Below are positions 27,189 through 36,710 of a DNA stretch of 64,000 bases, one piece after another. The stretch is from Flavobacterium sp. Sd200 (GTDB lineage Bacteria; Bacteroidota; Bacteroidia; Flavobacteriales; Flavobacteriaceae), in assembly GCF_009826935.1 (NCBI RefSeq), contig NZ_WUMN01000005.1:186001-250000 (forward strand), given 5' to 3'. Both the position numbers and the translations under genes were made by a program. The first letter of the stretch is position 1, and the number at the start of each line of letters is the position of its first letter. Under the pieces are notes generated by a model. The model did no database searches. It worked only from the letters and a program-made list of their open reading frames with translations, and was not told where the DNA came from.

Positions 27189-30100
27189 ATGAAAAAAAAC
27201 TACAACTTTTTATCACGGGGACACCACGACCAACAGTGGCCACCGGGTCATGACCGGTTCCCTAATGTTAAAAAAACAGTGATGCTTTTAGGAGCATTGC
27301 TTTTAATGTTAAATTGGGCACCTGCCTTTGCTCAGGTACCCGGAGATACTTGCGCTACTGCAATTGATCTTGCTACCCTAACAAGCCCTTTTAGTGGCAC
27401 AACTGTGGGTGCTACTAATGATTTTTTACCAACATGTAATGGTACGAACACAGCACCCGACCTGTTTTATTCAATTGTTGTTCCTAACGGTTACAGGCTA
27501 AATATTGGCCAGACAGTAAACAACTACGACTCTGTTCACTCTGTATTTTACGGATCTTGTGGTACACAAACACAAATTCGTTGTACGGATGATCCGGACA
27601 CACCAACAGATGGTACAACATCTCAGGTTGAATGGACAAACACTACCGGAACAACTCAAACCGTGTACTGGGTTCAGGACGGTTACAACACAAGTAACGG
27701 TACATTTACATTACAGTGGACGTTAACCGCTCCACCAGCATGTGTTGTCCCTAATACTTTAAGTGTAGTGTTAAATACAGATGGTACAGCGAATTTTAGC
27801 TGGGTAGCCCCTAATGCAGGCGGAACTCCAACAGGATATGAATATGCAGTTACATCATCGGCTACACCACCTGCAAGCGGCACAGGTGTTACTGCTACAA
27901 GTGTAACAGGATATACAGACATCCAACCTTCTACACTTTATTACCTGCATGTGCGCACAGCTTGTGGCACAGATGGATTTAGTGAATGGGTAACTTCAAC
28001 TCCTTTCCAGAATCTTCCCGGAGATTCATGTATCAACGCAATAGATCTTGCTACTCTTACAAGTCCTTACAGTGGTACAACCGTAGGTGCGTTAAACGAC
28101 AGCAACTATACATGTGCTGGGGGTAACACATCTCCTGATTTGTTCTTCTACATAGAAGTACCTAACGGATATACTTTAGTTATTGGTCAAACAGAAAATG
28201 GTTATGATTCTGAAAACTATGTGGCTTATGGCACAACCTGCCCAGGTACAACACAAATTGCCTGTTTTGATGATCCCGATGTACAAAACATCACATGGGT
28301 AAATACTACAGGAACTACACAAAATGTTTACTGGATACAGGATGGTTACAATAACAACGTACAGGTAGGAACATTTACCCTTGCATGGACGCTAACAGCA
28401 CCTCCAACATGTGTTGTTCCGATGAACGTTACAGTAGTTCCCGATGTTGACAATACTGCTAATCTAAGCTGGGTTGCACCAACTGCAGGTGGAACACCTG
28501 TAGGGTACGAATATGCTGTTACAACATCTGCAACACCTCCTGCAAGCGGTACTGCAACTACTGCAACCAGTATTACAGATTATACCGGTATTGCGCCAAC
28601 TACAATATACTACCTTCATGTTCGCACAAACTGTGGCGCAACAGACGGATACAGTGAGTGGGTAACTTCTGCTCCTTTCCAGAGCCTTGTGGGTGATAAC
28701 TGCCAAAGCGCAATAAACCTTGGTACTCTTACAAGCCCTATAACTGCAAGCACTGTAGGATTTAACAACGACAGCACTTATACATGTGCCGGCGGAAATA
28801 CATCTCCTGATATATTTTATTACATAGAAGTACCAAACGGATATACTTTAGTAATAGGACAAACAGAAAATGGCTACGATTCAGAAAACTATGTGGCTTA
28901 TGGTACTACCTGCCCGGGCACTACGCAAATTGCATGTTTTGACGACCCTGATACAACAACCGTTACATGGGTTAACACTACAGGAGAAACTCAAAATGTG
29001 TACTGGATTCAGGATGGTTATAATAACAATGCACAGGTAGGAACATTTACACTTGCATGGACACTTACACCTCCACCTACATGTGTTGTGCCTACACAGG
29101 TTACAGCAGTAGCAGACCTTAACGGTACTGCCGATCTTAGCTGGGTAGCTCCAACAGCAGGCGGAACTCCAACAGGATATGAATATGCTGTTACGACATC
29201 GGCTACACCTCCTGCAACAGGTACTGCAATTACAGAAACATCTGTTACAGATTATCCTGGTATTGCTGCTTCTACAACCTATTACCTGCACGTTCGTACA
29301 AACTGTGGTAATGATGGTTACAGCGAATGGGTAACTTCTACCGCTTTCCAAAGCCTTGTGGGCGATACTTGCGAAAGTGCTATAAACCTTGCTACACTTA
29401 CAAGCCCTATAACAGCAAGTACTGTAGGATTTAATAATGACAGCACTTATACATGTGCCGGAGGTAATACATCTCCAGATATATTCTATTATATAGAAGT
29501 ACCTGTAGGATATACATTAGTAATAGGTCAGACTTCTAACAACTATGACTCTGAAAACTATGTAGCTTATGGCACTACCTGTCCGGGTACAACACAAATT
29601 GCATGTTTTGATGACCCGGATGTACAAAACATTACATGGGAGAACACAACAGGCAGCACACAAAATGTATACTGGATACAGGACGGATACAATGTGATTA
29701 CACAGGCAGGTACTTTTACACTTGCGTGGACACTTACAGCTCCTCCTGCATGTAACATTCCTACTGTACTTACAGCAAACTTAACATCTACTACTACTGT
29801 AAACCTTGCCTGGGGTGCACCTGTAACAGGAACTCCTACAGGATACGAATATGCTGTAACAACATCTAATACACCTCCTGCAAGTGGTACTGCTACTACA
29901 GAACTTTCTGTAACAGGTGCTACAGCAACGGCATTTGCAACAAACTATGTATATGTTCGTACTAATTGTGGTAATGACGGATACAGCGAGTGGGTAAGAA
30001 CTTCATTCTATGCAGGTCACTGTGTACCTGCCCCTACAAGTGTAGACGGCACAGGTATTACAAACTTCTCTTTAGGCACTATCAACAACACTACTGGTAC

Positions 30101-32366
30101 TGAAACTAACAACTATGGCGATTATACTGCTCAGGTTGCTAACGCTGGCCAGGGTACTATACAAACTTTCAGTGTTACTTTTACTACAGGAGCCGCTACT
30201 TACGACTCTAAAGTTTGGGTTGACTGGAATAATGACCTTGACTTTACTGATGAGGGTGAAGAAGTATTTGTTGGCACAACCGGCGGAGCAACAAACAACA
30301 CACTTACAGGTACATTTACTGTTCCTTTAACTGCTGCTTTAGGACCACACCGTTTAAGGGTTGGTGGTGTTGATTTTGGCCCGGCTACACCGTGCTGGAC
30401 AGCAACATGGGGTAGCTTTGAAGATTATACTTTAAATGTTACAGACCCACCTTCATGTTTTACTCCTCAAACTCCAAGGGGCGAGGGTGTAGCAAGCAAT
30501 ACGGCTAACCTTAGCTGGTCTGCACCTCTTTCAGGTACACCGGAAGGTTATGAATATTATGTATCTACATCTTCAGGTACACCACCGGCATCAGGAACTC
30601 CAACAACAGGAACTTCTGTAACAGGCTATACAGGTATAATAGATAATACATTATATTATCTTTATGTAAGAACAAACTGTGGCAATGGCGATTACAGCGA
30701 ATGGATCGTTTCTCCAGGCTTCAGGTTCTTAATGGGAGATATATGTGCAAGCGCTATAAACCTTGGTGCTCAAAGCAACCCGTATTCTTATACAACTGTT
30801 GGTGCCAACCACGACAGCACTTATACATGTGCTAACGGTAACACAGCTCCAGACCTTTATTACTATATTGAAGTTCCAAACGGTTATACTTTAACAATAG
30901 GCCAGACTGAGAACGGTTATGATTCAGAAAACTATGTATCGTATGGTACATCTTGTGCATCGACAACACAAATAGCTTGTTTTGACGATCCGGATATCCA
31001 AAACATTACATGGGAGAACTTAACAGGAAGCACACAAAATGTTTACTGGATACAGGACGGTTACCTAAACAACACTAATGCAGGTACGTTTACACTTGCC
31101 TGGGAATTAGTTGGTCCTGTAACTTGCGACGTTCCTCGCGAGCCAGTTGTATCTTTAACTTCTCCTTCTACTGCTAACATTAGCTGGACAGCTCCTAACA
31201 CAGGATCTCCTGCAGGCTATGAGTATGCCGTAACAACATCTCAGGCTCCGCCTGCAAGCGGCTATACATTTACTGCCGACCTTGCCGTAACAGGTGTAGC
31301 TGTAACTCCAAACGCTACTAACTACCTACATGTAAGGTCTAACTGTGGCGATGTAGACGGCAACAGCCTTTGGGTAAGCACAAGCTTCTTTGGCGGCTAC
31401 TGTATCCCTACAAACAACGGCAGTACAGCTAACTACATTAGCGGTGTGTCTACAACTACTGCCTTGGTAGATTTCTCTAACACAGGTACTGGTTTTAGCG
31501 GATATACAGATTATTCTGCTCAATATTCTGTTACTACGTATGCAGCAGGATCATTTGGTATCGTAGCAACGCACCCAACGGGTACAGCTACTTATTCTGT
31601 ATGGGTAGACTGGAATAATGACTTTGATTTTGACGATCCGGGAGAAACTGAAATTGTTTCTAACTTCCTTGTATCTCCTGCAGCAATTGGTAACGTAACT
31701 GTTCCTGCTAATGCAGCTCAGGGTAGCTACAGGATGAGGATAAGAAATGCAAACCTTGGTACTCCAACTCCTGTTTGTGGTAACTTTACATTTGGTGAGG
31801 CTGAAGATTATACTCTGATTGTAGGTCCAACTCCAACATGTTTTGAGCCTTATGGTCTTGAGATTACAACTATTGATGCTACAACAGTAGATCTAAGCTG
31901 GGGTGTTCCTGTATTAGGTAACCCACCTGCCGGATATCAGTATGTATTTGGTCCGTCGGCTACTCCACCGGCAGAAGGAAGTAACTACGATTACAGCACA
32001 ATATCATATGTTGGTGGCGTTACTTATAACCCTGCAGTTTCTAACTACCTATACGTACGTAGCGTATGTGGCGAAGGAGACTACAGCCAATGGGTAAACA
32101 CTGCAATACTTGATATAGATGCTCCTGAAACTATTGCTAACAGCATTATAGTGTATAAAGAAGGTAATAACATAAACATTACTTCTGCTAATAATACACT
32201 AATAACCGGTGTTACTCTTTTTGATACACGCGGCAGAAAACTGCACACAGAAAACGGTATCAATTCAATACAGGCTGTTATAAACGGTATGCAGATACAA
32301 CAACAGGTAATTATCGTACAGATAAATACTGAAAAAGGTAAAGTAAGCAAAAGGATAGTATTCTAA
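27189..32366 (+). CDS. Giant modular T9SS-secreted protein (PPC-like/FN3/GEVED)
   Basis: The 1725 residues begin with an unusually long polar N-region before the signal helix (about 30-48, cleavage near AFAQ). Beta-domains follow in order: four pairs of a GD-C-AI-L module plus FN3 (starting at residues 52, 278, 502 and 725), then GEVED (WVDWNNDLDFTDEGEE), FN3, a fifth module-FN3 pair (from 1183), a second GEVED (WVDWNNDFDFDDPGE) and a last FN3. The end reads VTLFDTRGRKLH, later NTEKGKVSKRIVF, resembling the ChiA-type (type C) T9SS sorting signal. It should be a surface or released protein; adhesion or glycan binding is inference. Tandem modules of 669-678 bp show recent duplication. Confidence 0.88.
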   Translation: MKKNYNFLSRGHHDQQWPPGHDRFPNVKKTVMLLGALLLMLNWAPAFAQVPGDTCATAIDLATLTSPFSGTTVGATNDFLPTCNGTNTAPDLFYSIVVPNGYRLNIGQTVNNYDSVHSVFYGSCGTQTQIRCTDDPDTPTDGTTSQVEWTNTTGTTQTVYWVQDGYNTSNGTFTLQWTLTAPPACVVPNTLSVVLNTDGTANFSWVAPNAGGTPTGYEYAVTSSATPPASGTGVTATSVTGYTDIQPSTLYYLHVRTACGTDGFSEWVTSTPFQNLPGDSCINAIDLATLTSPYSGTTVGALNDSNYTCAGGNTSPDLFFYIEVPNGYTLVIGQTENGYDSENYVAYGTTCPGTTQIACFDDPDVQNITWVNTTGTTQNVYWIQDGYNNNVQVGTFTLAWTLTAPPTCVVPMNVTVVPDVDNTANLSWVAPTAGGTPVGYEYAVTTSATPPASGTATTATSITDYTGIAPTTIYYLHVRTNCGATDGYSEWVTSAPFQSLVGDNCQSAINLGTLTSPITASTVGFNNDSTYTCAGGNTSPDIFYYIEVPNGYTLVIGQTENGYDSENYVAYGTTCPGTTQIACFDDPDTTTVTWVNTTGETQNVYWIQDGYNNNAQVGTFTLAWTLTPPPTCVVPTQVTAVADLNGTADLSWVAPTAGGTPTGYEYAVTTSATPPATGTAITETSVTDYPGIAASTTYYLHVRTNCGNDGYSEWVTSTAFQSLVGDTCESAINLATLTSPITASTVGFNNDSTYTCAGGNTSPDIFYYIEVPVGYTLVIGQTSNNYDSENYVAYGTTCPGTTQIACFDDPDVQNITWENTTGSTQNVYWIQDGYNVITQAGTFTLAWTLTAPPACNIPTVLTANLTSTTTVNLAWGAPVTGTPTGYEYAVTTSNTPPASGTATTELSVTGATATAFATNYVYVRTNCGNDGYSEWVRTSFYAGHCVPAPTSVDGTGITNFSLGTINNTTGTETNNYGDYTAQVANAGQGTIQTFSVTFTTGAATYDSKVWVDWNNDLDFTDEGEEVFVGTTGGATNNTLTGTFTVPLTAALGPHRLRVGGVDFGPATPCWTATWGSFEDYTLNVTDPPSCFTPQTPRGEGVASNTANLSWSAPLSGTPEGYEYYVSTSSGTPPASGTPTTGTSVTGYTGIIDNTLYYLYVRTNCGNGDYSEWIVSPGFRFLMGDICASAINLGAQSNPYSYTTVGANHDSTYTCANGNTAPDLYYYIEVPNGYTLTIGQTENGYDSENYVSYGTSCASTTQIACFDDPDIQNITWENLTGSTQNVYWIQDGYLNNTNAGTFTLAWELVGPVTCDVPREPVVSLTSPSTANISWTAPNTGSPAGYEYAVTTSQAPPASGYTFTADLAVTGVAVTPNATNYLHVRSNCGDVDGNSLWVSTSFFGGYCIPTNNGSTANYISGVSTTTALVDFSNTGTGFSGYTDYSAQYSVTTYAAGSFGIVATHPTGTATYSVWVDWNNDFDFDDPGETEIVSNFLVSPAAIGNVTVPANAAQGSYRMRIRNANLGTPTPVCGNFTFGEAEDYTLIVGPTPTCFEPYGLEITTIDATTVDLSWGVPVLGNPPAGYQYVFGPSATPPAEGSNYDYSTISYVGGVTYNPAVSNYLYVRSVCGEGDYSQWVNTAILDIDAPETIANSIIVYKEGNNINITSANNTLITGVTLFDTRGRKLHTENGINSIQAVINGMQIQQQVIIVQINTEKGKVSKRIVF
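27342..30010 (+). repeat. Four tandem ~670-bp coding repeats in the giant protein gene
   Basis: Module starts at 27342, 28020, 28692 and 29361 are 678, 672 and 669 bp apart. Each unit encodes a PPC-like domain plus an FN3 domain. The second to fourth units share long near-identical stretches, for example around EVPNGYTLVIGQTENGYDSE, indicating recent in-frame duplication. A fifth, separated unit starts at 30735. Confidence 0.8.
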
Positions 32367-32390
32367 TTCTTTTCTAAACCGAACCAAAAT

Positions 32391-32427
32391 AAAGATCCCC
32401 ATGCAATTTTTGCATGGGGATTTTCTT
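32391..32427. terminator. Bidirectional terminator between convergent genes
   Basis: The perfect arms GATCCCCATGCA and TGCATGGGGATT, within AAA/TTT extensions, enclose a 5-nt loop with T residues after it. It separates the giant T9SS gene from the convergent peptidase gene. Confidence 0.8.
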
Positions 32428-32457
32428 TTTAAGGCTAAATCTTATTTTATTTTAAGC

Positions 32458-33504
32458 TTACCTGTTCCTGAAATAGCCAACTCTTACACCATTGCTATTT
32501 ACAAGATACCCTCCGTTTGCTACATATACTTTATAAGAATCATGATCAGAAAGCATCATGTTGTATCCCCTTTTATCCGATTTATAAAGGCTTGCCACCA
32601 AATATACTTTATCGTTCTCTACCTGGATAAGATTACCCTTATTGGTAAGATAATATTTATTATTGGGATCGGCATTAAAATGCGCCTCGCTAACCACATT
32701 GCCTGATTGTATACTTTGTTGTATTTTTTTTGTGCGTGAAGTTGTCGATGCTGTAATTGGTCTTGCCGTTGCTTTTTGCTCAGGACTAACAGTAGCCGGG
32801 CTTACCGTTTTTTGTTTTGGAGCAGTATAAGCAATCGCAGCTTTAGACTCGGCAACAACTTGCGTTGGAGGTGCTTTTACTGCAGTGCTCTCAGTTACTG
32901 TTGCAGCTACTCCTTTTGCAGGTGCCGCATTGTTCCATCCGGTTGCAATAAACGCCAGCCTGTCCTTTTTGGGAGGATGTGTATGTGACCCTTTAATAGA
33001 CGATATTAATGCCATAACCGCTTGGGCATCTTTTAACGGGGCACCCATTTTTTGCAGTACAAAACCGCTAAACTCATCGGCATCCAGTTCGGTTTGGGGG
33101 CGACTACCCACATTATCAAGCGTATGCCCGTTAAGGTGGTGACCAATTTCGTGGGCAAAAATGCTAATAGCAGCCCAGTTGCTTCCGGTAGCGCCGTTTA
33201 TTTTATTCATGTAATCCGGGTTATACAATATAAAACGCTTGCCCTGCAACATTACGGCAGCCGCATTGGGCACATTTGCAGCACGCAACTCAAAATTGGC
33301 TTTAAGCCCTATAACCGACATGATCTTTTTAACCACCTTTTGAGCAGCACCATCAGCCTCAAAGGCCACGATATCACCCGAAATATCCTCACCAAAATAA
33401 CTGCACATGTGCGTATATTTTGCCGAACCAAATTGTTTTTGTGCCACAGCAGGCAGCATGCAGCACAAAGCTGCAATAACAGTGCAGAGTTTAATGCTTC
33501 TCAT
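32458..33504 (-). CDS. Secreted M48-like zinc metallopeptidase
   Basis: The 348 residues have a signal peptide (cleavage near AVAQ) and a gluzincin-type active site: HEIGHH at 118-123 (HExxH) and Glu139 in TELDADEF as the likely third ligand, the spacing and ExDAD pattern of M48 peptidases. The C-terminal third is a low-complexity Ala/Thr/Lys-rich linker (about 185-265), then a small beta domain with YYLTNKGNLIQVENDKVY. It would act in the periplasm or be surface-associated through the linker. No membrane anchor is visible beyond the signal peptide, unlike HtpX. It is monocistronic. Confidence 0.82.
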   Translation of the reverse strand: MRSIKLCTVIAALCCMLPAVAQKQFGSAKYTHMCSYFGEDISGDIVAFEADGAAQKVVKKIMSVIGLKANFELRAANVPNAAAVMLQGKRFILYNPDYMNKINGATGSNWAAISIFAHEIGHHLNGHTLDNVGSRPQTELDADEFSGFVLQKMGAPLKDAQAVMALISSIKGSHTHPPKKDRLAFIATGWNNAAPAKGVAATVTESTAVKAPPTQVVAESKAAIAYTAPKQKTVSPATVSPEQKATARPITASTTSRTKKIQQSIQSGNVVSEAHFNADPNNKYYLTNKGNLIQVENDKVYLVASLYKSDKRGYNMMLSDHDSYKVYVANGGYLVNSNGVRVGYFRNR

Positions 33505-33595
33505 TTCATTGACAGGATAAAATGTATTGACTTATAACCCATTAACGCAAAAGAGAGGCCAAAAAGTATTGCGAATTGAAATTTTAGGAAATCTG

Positions 33596-34243
33596 CTATT
33601 CAACAATTCTTAAAACGATGCTTATAGCGAGTACAGCAATGCCTAAGATCAGGATAATCCTGCCGTGTGCCCTGTCAGCCGCAGCATAAGTGTAAACACG
33701 TTCTCCATTAGGTAAAGTTTTCTTTACGGTTAAAAGTACATATCCCGTTATAATCCCTAAAAATCCACCTAATAGTGCTGAAATATATCCAAAAACAACC
33801 CAAGCCTTTTGATCTTTTTCAGGTTGGGCAAGGTCAGAAATACGTTGTTTACGTAAACTTTTAATAAGGCTGTCATCTATGGCTTTACCCCGTTCGGCTA
33901 AAAGTTTACGCGCCAGTACATAATCAAACTCACTCCACTCGTCATGTTTCAATACAACATCATACAACTCATCATTTGTAAATGTCAGCATATAATAATC
34001 TTCAGGAAGGTCTTTAATCATATTTTCTGCCTGTTGCTCTAAAAGGATTTCAGCCTTTTCAAAATCCTGCTTTTTAAGCTGTATCTCATATTCTTTGAGT
34101 AATTCTCCTGAAAAACTACTTCCCAATCTGGGCGAATTATCTATAAATAAACATTCTATGCCATTCTCTAATAAATACTTTTGTAGGTTTTTAGCCTCTG
34201 CAACATCAGTATATTTTTTAAATGTAGTGTAATTAGCCATCAT
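33596..34243 (-). CDS. DUF2007-like protein with C-terminal membrane helices
   Basis: The 215 residues start with a DUF2007-type alpha/beta region (about 3-70; FKKYTDVAEAKNLQKYLLEN, later YEIQLKKQDFEKAEILL), described as a putative signal-transducing domain. A charged helical segment (about 75-145) follows, then two transmembrane helices (about 150-172 and 193-212). The start at 34243 is preceded by CAAATATA (34264-34271), which reads as a -7 element on the minus strand. Its function is unknown. Divergent from the next secreted protein with 78 bp between them. Confidence 0.7.
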   Translation of the reverse strand: MMANYTTFKKYTDVAEAKNLQKYLLENGIECLFIDNSPRLGSSFSGELLKEYEIQLKKQDFEKAEILLEQQAENMIKDLPEDYYMLTFTNDELYDVVLKHDEWSEFDYVLARKLLAERGKAIDDSLIKSLRKQRISDLAQPEKDQKAWVVFGYISALLGGFLGIITGYVLLTVKKTLPNGERVYTYAAADRAHGRIILILGIAVLAISIVLRIVE

Positions 34244-34292
34244 ATAGCAACAATGTTAAGTATCAAATATATAAAAACAATGGTAATCTCAC

Positions 34293-34300
34293 TATTTTTG
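34293..34300 (+). promoter_or_regulatory. Possible -7 element
   Basis: TATTTTTG matches TAnnTTTG 21 bp before the ATG at 34322. No convincing -33 was seen. Confidence 0.4.
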
Positions 34301-34321
34301 TAAATACAACAGTCATAATAC

Positions 34322-35221
34322 ATGTCTAAAATAGTTTTTCATTTTTTGCTGATAACAAACCTTTGCGTAGCCCAGCAAACCATCCTTCCAAAAATAAACT
34401 TTACGCAAAATTCAATAACCGCCAATCCTTACATTGGGCTATTAAAACTTACCGATAACAATGCATTAATTGTGAGATCTTACAACAGCGAATTTGCCGT
34501 TAGCTATTTGGTGCTGTCATCTGACGGAGCTATGCATCGATATGGGCTGTACAATATTGACGGCAAAAATCTCATACGAAAACTCAACGTAACAGAGAAC
34601 GAAAAAGCCCGGTTCCTTAAACTAATTTCAGACATCAATACTCTCGATGCAACCCAGCTCAACCTTAAAGAAGTTACCCTTTCAAATGGCACAAAATCAG
34701 AAGTAAATTTTAATAATTATCCTGATTATTTTATTGAAATGTATCAGGGCATTAAGTCGGTTACGTTCAATTCACTTCAGGCAGACGGTTTCATTGAAGC
34801 AGAGGTATCTGGTTATCGAATGCGCCAAAAACTGGTTTCAATTTTCAAAGACCTTGATTTTTCCGAAACAATTGCAACTCACGCTTATGACGCAGTAAAA
34901 GCCAAAGACACCGTCTATATCCGTTTTAAAAAAAGCAATTTTGAACAGAAGCAAACAATAGCGGGAGGCGATAAACTGTATGATATTGCTTTTGGAGGAA
35001 AAAACCATGCTTATCTACTTACAAAAAACAACAGTCCGGCATTTGTTGCCGATACGGCTTTTTTAGAAAAACATCAGAGTGAAACCGTAGATTATGATTT
35101 CTTTTTAAAATATAATACCCGTATCAGTTTCTTTCATTTCAGGGTACTCTATATAATAGATGAAACCGATGCATCAGGTAAAAAAATAGTAGTTCCCGTA
35201 AGCGATTTCTCGGTTATATAG
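34322..35221 (+). CDS. Secreted protein of unknown function
   Basis: The 299 residues begin with a short signal peptide (MSKIVFHFLLITNLCVAQQ). The mature part appears mixed alpha/beta with no recognised motif. It has no lipobox and no C-terminal sorting domain, so periplasmic location is the simplest guess. It lies 78 bp ahead of rmuC on the same strand, but the gap has its own AT-rich region, so co-transcription is uncertain. Confidence 0.65.
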   Translation: MSKIVFHFLLITNLCVAQQTILPKINFTQNSITANPYIGLLKLTDNNALIVRSYNSEFAVSYLVLSSDGAMHRYGLYNIDGKNLIRKLNVTENEKARFLKLISDINTLDATQLNLKEVTLSNGTKSEVNFNNYPDYFIEMYQGIKSVTFNSLQADGFIEAEVSGYRMRQKLVSIFKDLDFSETIATHAYDAVKAKDTVYIRFKKSNFEQKQTIAGGDKLYDIAFGGKNHAYLLTKNNSPAFVADTAFLEKHQSETVDYDFFLKYNTRISFFHFRVLYIIDETDASGKKIVVPVSDFSVI

Positions 35222-35299
35222 AAACACTATAGATAATGACCGTTGCACGTATAGCCTAAAAATTTTTATTTATTTTTACGGTTATCAAATTTCCTTACA

Positions 35300-36703
35300 A
35301 TGCCCGATACCCTTATTTTACTGCTTGCTTTTGTAATTGCCCTTGCCATAGGCATTTTTGTTGGCAAGTCTATATTTTCCGCAAAGGCGTCGGCCGACTC
35401 AAAAGTGCTTGAAGAACGCCAAAACAGCCTTCAGCAAACCATAGAGCAGTTAAAACAGCAGTCCATAACAGAACGCAGCACCATAGAAAAACAAATTGTG
35501 CTGCTGCAACAGGAACGCAACGACTTGCGCACAACTAAAGACGCCCTTAATGTGCAGCTTACAAAAAAAGAGGCTGATTTTGACAACCTTTTAGAGCGTA
35601 TGCGCGAACAGCGTGCTGAGACCGAAGAACTTCGCGAAAAATTCACCAAAGAGTTTGAAAATCTGGCGAATAAGATACTTGAAGAAAAATCGAATAAGTT
35701 TACAGAACAAAACCGTGAGAACTTAAAGAACATACTTACACCGCTACAGGAAAAAATATATCTTTTTGAAAAAAAGGTAGAAGACACCCATAAAGAAAGT
35801 ATTGATTATCATGCTGCACTGCGCCAACAAATACTGGGGCTTAGGGAAATGAACGAAAATATGAGCAGGGAAACCCTTAACCTTACCCGTGCTCTTAAAG
35901 GCGATACTAAAATGCAGGGCAACTGGGGTGAGTTGGTGCTTGAACGTGTGCTCGAAAAATCAGGTCTTGAAAAAGGGAGAGAATATTACGTTCAGCAAAG
36001 CCATGTACTCGAAGATGGTGCCCGTGTGCTGCCCGATGTTGTAATAAACCTGCCCGATGGTAAGAAAATGATTGTGGACAGCAAGGTATCACTTGTAGCT
36101 TATGAACGCTATGTTAATGCAGATGATGACCCGCTTAAAATGGTGCATTTAAAAGAGCATGTAAATGCAATAAAGCGCCACGTAGACCAGTTGGGTGATA
36201 AAAACTACCATGACCTCTATAAAATAGAAAGTCCGGATTTTGTACTGCTTTTTATTCCTATGGAACCTGCATTTGCACTTGCCCTTAGTGAAGATGCATC
36301 GCTTTACAGCAAAGCGTTTGAACGTAATATTGTTATTGTTACCCCTTCTACCCTACTGGCTACCCTTCGCACCATAGACAGTATGTGGACAAACCAAAAA
36401 CAGCAGGAAAATGCTTATGAAATTGCACGCCAGGCAGGTGCACTGTATGATAAATTTGAAGGACTTATTAGCGACCTTACCAAAGTGGGCAATAAAATGA
36501 AAGATGCGCAAAGCGAATATCAAAACGCTATGGGCAAATTGTTCGACGGCCGTGGTAACATTATAGTTTCTATCGAAAAACTTAAAAAGATGGGGGCTAA
36601 AGCTAAAAAGTCACTACCGGAAAGCATCGTTAACCGTGCCCTTCAACAAGAGGAAGATGCACTTTTAGAGCAAAACAACGACGAAGGACTATTTAAAGAA
36701 TAA
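35300..36703 (+). CDS. rmuC: DNA recombination protein RmuC
   Basis: The 467 residues show the RmuC architecture: one N-terminal membrane helix (about 4-22), a long coiled coil (about 30-195, rich in Glu/Gln/Lys heptads) and the RmuC nuclease-like domain. The signature segments are MQGNWGELVLERVLEKSGLE, later ARVLPDVVINLPDGKKMIVD and DSKVSLVAYERY. It limits inversions at short inverted repeats and has been proposed to act as a nuclease of the PD-(D/E)xK type. An acyl-CoA thioesterase starts 7 bp downstream, suggesting an operon. Confidence 0.93.
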   Translation: MPDTLILLLAFVIALAIGIFVGKSIFSAKASADSKVLEERQNSLQQTIEQLKQQSITERSTIEKQIVLLQQERNDLRTTKDALNVQLTKKEADFDNLLERMREQRAETEELREKFTKEFENLANKILEEKSNKFTEQNRENLKNILTPLQEKIYLFEKKVEDTHKESIDYHAALRQQILGLREMNENMSRETLNLTRALKGDTKMQGNWGELVLERVLEKSGLEKGREYYVQQSHVLEDGARVLPDVVINLPDGKKMIVDSKVSLVAYERYVNADDDPLKMVHLKEHVNAIKRHVDQLGDKNYHDLYKIESPDFVLLFIPMEPAFALALSEDASLYSKAFERNIVIVTPSTLLATLRTIDSMWTNQKQQENAYEIARQAGALYDKFEGLISDLTKVGNKMKDAQSEYQNAMGKLFDGRGNIIVSIEKLKKMGAKAKKSLPESIVNRALQQEEDALLEQNNDEGLFKE

Positions 36704-36710
36704 AAGTATT

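Noticed and set aside
28881..29351. 156-residue Cys-rich frame on the minus strand inside the first giant gene
   Set aside because: It is a shadow of the repeated coding sequence. The Cys richness comes from reverse-complemented Thr/Ala codons, and similar frames recur at each repeat.
33052..33537. 161-residue plus-strand frame opposite the M48-like peptidase gene
   Set aside because: The opposite strand encodes a signal peptide and an intact zinc site. This frame has no protein-like features.
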